Assembly (NCBI RefSeq): GCF_900172215.1
Contig: NZ_FWFP01000008.1
Coordinates: 62,001-126,000, forward strand
Source: Ruegeria meonggei
GTDB taxonomy: Bacteria > Pseudomonadota > Alphaproteobacteria > Rhodobacterales > Rhodobacteraceae
Direction: 5' to 3'
DNA length: 64,000 nt
Position 1 is the stretch's first letter. Every line of letters begins with the position of its first letter. This document shows positions 60,997 through 64,000 of the stretch, piece after piece. Below the pieces are notes generated by a model, which was given only the letters and a program-made list of their open reading frames with translations, ran no database searches and had not been told where the DNA came from. The position numbers and the translations under genes are program-made.

Positions 60997-61482
60997 ATGC
61001 GCCTGATAAAGATTTTCGGTTTGATTTCACTGGCCGCCGCGCTTGCTGCCTGCTCCAACAACCGAAGCACCCCGACCACTTACAACCAGAATCTTGTCGG
61101 CGGCAATTCTGAAGAGCGTGAATTGAACGATCCGAATCGTTCAACGATCTGGGACGTGTTCGACACTGGAAAAAACGAACAAGTCACTAACGTGAACCGG
61201 TATTTGTGGTCTGCGTCTTTGGATGTGCTGAATTTCCTGCCCGTGCAAGAAGTTGATCCGTTTACAGGCGTGATCGTAACAGGTTACGGCAAACCACCTG
61301 GTGGTGGCCGGTCTTATCGCGCCACCGTGCACATCAGCGACCCGGCGCTGGCGGCGCGGTCCTTGTCAGTTTCACTGCTCACCAGCGGCGGCGCGCCGGT
61401 CAGTGCCGCAACCACGCGCGCAGTCGAGGATGCGATCCTGTCCCGCGCCCGTCAGTTGCGCATTGCGGACAACAAGCTCTAG
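60997..61482 (+). CDS. DUF3576 lipoprotein
   Basis: The 161-residue protein has a lipobox at LAAC (residues 16-19 from ATG 60997) and a DUF3576 domain. The family is present upstream of leuS in many Rhodobacteraceae, which supports the identification. It is probably an outer-membrane lipoprotein; its function is unknown. ATG 60976 is an alternative start that would add seven residues and weaken the signal peptide. Confidence 0.8.
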   Translation: MRLIKIFGLISLAAALAACSNNRSTPTTYNQNLVGGNSEERELNDPNRSTIWDVFDTGKNEQVTNVNRYLWSASLDVLNFLPVQEVDPFTGVIVTGYGKPPGGGRSYRATVHISDPALAARSLSVSLLTSGGAPVSAATTRAVEDAILSRARQLRIADNKL

Positions 61483-61510
61483 CCACCCGCCGAAAATCAC
61501 AATATTACCA

Positions 61511-61535
61511 CGCCGGGTTCTTACCCGGCGTTTTC
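61511..61535 (+). terminator. Terminator between the DUF3576 and leuS genes
   Basis: A perfect 8-bp stem (61511-61518 with 61523-61530) with a 4-base loop is followed by TTTTC. It lies 28 bases beyond the DUF3576 stop and 20 before leuS, so it may act as a partial terminator or attenuator. Confidence 0.8.
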
Positions 61536-61554
61536 ATTCACGAAGGACCGCACG

Positions 61555-64000
61555 ATGTCGCGCTATTCGGCCACCGAAATCGAAGCAAAATGGCAAGAGG
61601 CCTGGGACAAAGCCGGGATATTCACCGCCAACCACAAGGCGGACAAGCCGAAATACTATGTGCTTGAGATGTTCCCCTACCCCTCGGGTCGCATTCATAT
61701 GGGGCATGTGCGCAACTATACGATGGGTGACGTGATTGCGCGTCACAAGCTGGCGACCGGGCATAACGTACTGCACCCGATGGGCTGGGATGCCTTTGGT
61801 ATGCCTGCGGAAAACGCGGCGATGGCCATCGGCGGCCACCCCAAGGATTGGACTTACGGCAATATCGCTGACATGCGCGGCCAGATGAAGCCGCTGGGCC
61901 TGTCCATCGACTGGTCCCGTGAATTTGCCACCTGCGACCCTGAATATTACGGCCAGCAGCAGGCGTTGTTTCTGGATATGCTCGGTGCTGGGTTGGTTTA
62001 CCGCAAGAACGCTGTGGTGAACTGGGACCCGGTCGACATGACGGTTCTGGCAAATGAGCAGGTTGAAGGCGGGCGCGGCTGGCGCTCGGGCGCTTTGGTC
62101 GAGCGGCGCGAGTTGACCCAGTGGTTCTTCAAAATCTCGGACTATTCCGAGGAGCTGCTGGACGCACTGGATACGCTTGAGAACTGGCCCGCCAAGGTGC
62201 GCCTGATGCAGGAGAACTGGATCGGCAAGTCGCGCGGCCTGCAATTTGCGTTCGACCGCACCGATGATGGTGAGCCGATCACTGTATATACAACCCGCCC
62301 CGACACGCTGCTGGGCGCAAGCTTTGTCGGCATCTCGCCCGATCATCCGATTGCGCGGAAGCTTGAGGCGGAAAACCCAGAGGTCGCTGAATTTGTTGCC
62401 GAATGCCGCAAGGGGGGCACCACGGAAGAGGCCATCGAGACGGCGGAAAAGCTGGGCTATGACACCGGTATCCGCGTCAAACACCCGCTGGATCCGAATT
62501 GGGAACTGCCGGTCTGGATCGCCAATTTCATCCTGATGGACTACGGCACCGGCGCGATTTTTGCCTGCCCGGCCCATGACCAGCGTGACCTGGATTTCTG
62601 CCGTAAATATGGCCTGCCGGTGATCAACACCTTCTATGCGCTGGATGACGACACCCCAGTCGACAAGATCGCCTTTGTTCCACCGAAAACCGAAAAGGTG
62701 CGTTGGGTGGATCATTTCGCTGGCCTGACCGAGGCTACCGGCGACGAGGCCATCAACGCCACCGTCGATTTCGCCGAAAAGGCAGGTTGGGGCGAAGGTG
62801 TCACCAAATACCGTCTGCGCGATTGGGGACTGTCGCGTCAGCGCTATTGGGGGTGCCCAATTCCCGTTGTGCATTGCGACAGCTGCGGCGTGGTGCCGGA
62901 GAAAAAGGAAAACCTGCCGATCCGCCTGCCCGACGATGTCACCTTTGACAAACCGGGCAATCCACTGGACCGCCACCCGACCTGGCGCGATTGTGCCTGC
63001 CCATCCTGTGGCGCGCCCGCCAGGCGCGAAACCGACACGATGGACACGTTTGTCGATTCGTCGTGGTATTTCGCCCGCTTCACCGCGCCCAACGCGGAAT
63101 CACCCACCGATCTGGCCGAAGCTGAATACTGGATGAATGTCGACCAGTACATCGGCGGCGTCGAGCATGCGATCCTGCACCTTCTCTATTCTCGCTTTTT
63201 CGCGCGGGCGATGCAGATCACCGGCCACCTTCCGGAAAAGGCGATCGAGCCCTTCGATGCGCTGTTCACCCAAGGTATGGTGACCCACGAGATCTATCAG
63301 ACCCGCGGTGCCAATGGCCGCCCGGTCTATCACCTGCCAGAGGATGTAACCGACGGCAAACTGGCCGACGGTACCGAGGTCGAGATCATCCCCTCGGCCA
63401 AGATGTCCAAATCCAAGAAGAACGTGGTCGATCCGGTCAGCATCATTTCGGCCTTCGGTGCCGATACCGCGCGCTGGTTCGTCCTGTCCGATTCGCCGCC
63501 CGAGCGGGACGTTGAATGGACCGCCGCCGGGGCCGAAGCGGCCTTTAAGCACCTGAACCGGGTCTGGAACCTGTGCGACAAGATCGGTGCCATGAATCCC
63601 GGTGCGTCAGGCGATGGCGATCAGGATCTGCTGCGCGAGATGCACAAATCCATCCGCGACGTGACACTTGGTGTTGAAAGCTTTGGCTTCAACGCGGCGA
63701 TTGCAAAGCTCTATGCGTTCACCAATACGCTGGCCAAATCCAAAGCCGGTGCCGCAGCTCAAAAGCAGGCGATCAAAACACTGGCACAGCTGATGTCACC
63801 GATGACACCGCACCTGGCCGAAGATATCTGGGCCCATCAGGGCGGCGAAGGTCTGGTTGCCACCGCTCCTTGGCCGGTCGCAGATGAGGCGATGCTGGTC
63901 GATGACACCGTCACTCTGCCGATACAGATCAACGGCAAACGCCGGGCCGAAATCAGCGTGGCCAAAGAATTGGACAAAGCCGAGGTTGAAAAAATCGCGC
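61555..64000 (+). CDS. leuS: Leucine--tRNA ligase, N-terminal part
   Basis: Leucyl-tRNA synthetase charges tRNA-Leu. The frame runs from ATG 61555 off the right edge, so 815 codons are visible and the C-terminus is missing. The class I signature H48-M-G-H51 ([12 protein letters not shown]) and the KMSKS loop K616-M-S-K-S are in place, with the CP1 editing domain between them. A zinc-binding CxxC pair in the ACPSCG segment is visible. In Rhodobacteraceae leuS is usually followed by holA and lptE-like genes, which would lie beyond the window. Confidence 0.97.
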   Translation, partial: MSRYSATEIEAKWQEAWDKAGIFTANHKADKPKYYVLEMFPYPSGRIHMGHVRNYTMGDVIARHKLATGHNVLHPMGWDAFGMPAENAAMAIGGHPKDWTYGNIADMRGQMKPLGLSIDWSREFATCDPEYYGQQQALFLDMLGAGLVYRKNAVVNWDPVDMTVLANEQVEGGRGWRSGALVERRELTQWFFKISDYSEELLDALDTLENWPAKVRLMQENWIGKSRGLQFAFDRTDDGEPITVYTTRPDTLLGASFVGISPDHPIARKLEAENPEVAEFVAECRKGGTTEEAIETAEKLGYDTGIRVKHPLDPNWELPVWIANFILMDYGTGAIFACPAHDQRDLDFCRKYGLPVINTFYALDDDTPVDKIAFVPPKTEKVRWVDHFAGLTEATGDEAINATVDFAEKAGWGEGVTKYRLRDWGLSRQRYWGCPIPVVHCDSCGVVPEKKENLPIRLPDDVTFDKPGNPLDRHPTWRDCACPSCGAPARRETDTMDTFVDSSWYFARFTAPNAESPTDLAEAEYWMNVDQYIGGVEHAILHLLYSRFFARAMQITGHLPEKAIEPFDALFTQGMVTHEIYQTRGANGRPVYHLPEDVTDGKLADGTEVEIIPSAKMSKSKKNVVDPVSIISAFGADTARWFVLSDSPPERDVEWTAAGAEAAFKHLNRVWNLCDKIGAMNPGASGDGDQDLLREMHKSIRDVTLGVESFGFNAAIAKLYAFTNTLAKSKAGAAAQKQAIKTLAQLMSPMTPHLAEDIWAHQGGEGLVATAPWPVADEAMLVDDTVTLPIQINGKRRAEISVAKELDKAEVEKIA

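Noticed and set aside
1-64000. tRNA genes, rRNA genes, CRISPR arrays, insertion sequences, prophage or plasmid origin
   Set aside because: I looked through all intergenic intervals by eye and found no cloverleaf-like sequence, regular repeat-spacer series, transposase-like ORF, integrase or replication initiator.

Overview
This window reads as chromosomal DNA from a marine alphaproteobacterium of the Rhodobacteraceae (Roseobacter group, Ruegeria-like). The reasons are high G+C, a TrcR (DUF1013) C-terminus at the left edge, a CenR-type essential response regulator, the DUF3576-leuS pair at the right edge, a taurine/sulfonate cluster (tauR-xsc-pta-soeABC), and an intergenic repeat that I recall from roseobacter genomes. 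I see no rRNA, tRNA, CRISPR array, insertion sequence or prophage. No gene-free stretch exceeds 300 bases; the longest is 56222-56515.

Layout. 1-2.2 kb: end of trcR, a small membrane protein, and a leftward arsR-permease operon. 2.3-11.4 kb: sulfonate module. TauR (MocR type) regulates Xsc (sulfoacetaldehyde to acetyl phosphate plus sulfite), Pta makes acetyl-CoA, and SoeABC oxidises the sulfite in the cytoplasm. TauR-like direct repeats lie before xsc and, inverted, between arsR and tauR. 11.4-12.8 kb: an ECF41 sigma factor overlaps its usual partner, a carboxymuconolactone decarboxylase, and an ECF41-type promoter lies in front. 12.8-24.5 kb: housekeeping and miscellaneous genes (dapA, a soluble lytic transglycosylase, two EamA transporters, a split mnmC, an OmpA lipoprotein, a WYL regulator with palindromes, an RluA-type pseudouridine synthase, an SGNH hydrolase).

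24.6-34.6 kb: a leftward run of nine closely spaced genes. It holds two FAD-dependent dehydrogenases fused to GcvT domains (dimethylglycine/sarcosine dehydrogenase type), a homocysteine methyltransferase, a GATase1-AraC regulator of GbdR type, a quinone-oxidoreductase-like protein, a cupin, a GFA (formaldehyde-activating family) protein, a LysE exporter and an XRE-cupin regulator. It looks like a catabolic system for a methylated amine such as glycine betaine or a relative.

34.7-51.5 kb: mostly core functions (free-methionine-sulfoxide reductase, thiolase, a STAS/anti-sigma kinase pair, gamma-glutamyltransferase, HspQ, AEC transporter, LolA, FtsK, aminotransferase, amidase, UbiH-family hydroxylase, Trm112, LON-domain protein, thioredoxin-TPR protein, exonuclease III). 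51.7-56.2 kb: a lower-G+C accessory block with an AraC regulator divergent from a three-gene exported operon (binuclear amidohydrolase, DUF3299 protein, OprB-like porin). This is the most likely horizontally acquired and least described unit. 56.5-64 kb: cenR, GTP cyclohydrolase II, an L,D-transpeptidase, a YggS protein, a porin, a DUF3576 lipoprotein and the first 815 codons of leuS.

Starts were chosen from ribosome-binding sites, overlaps and family length. Terminators and operators were found by reading the sequence by eye and have no experimental support here.
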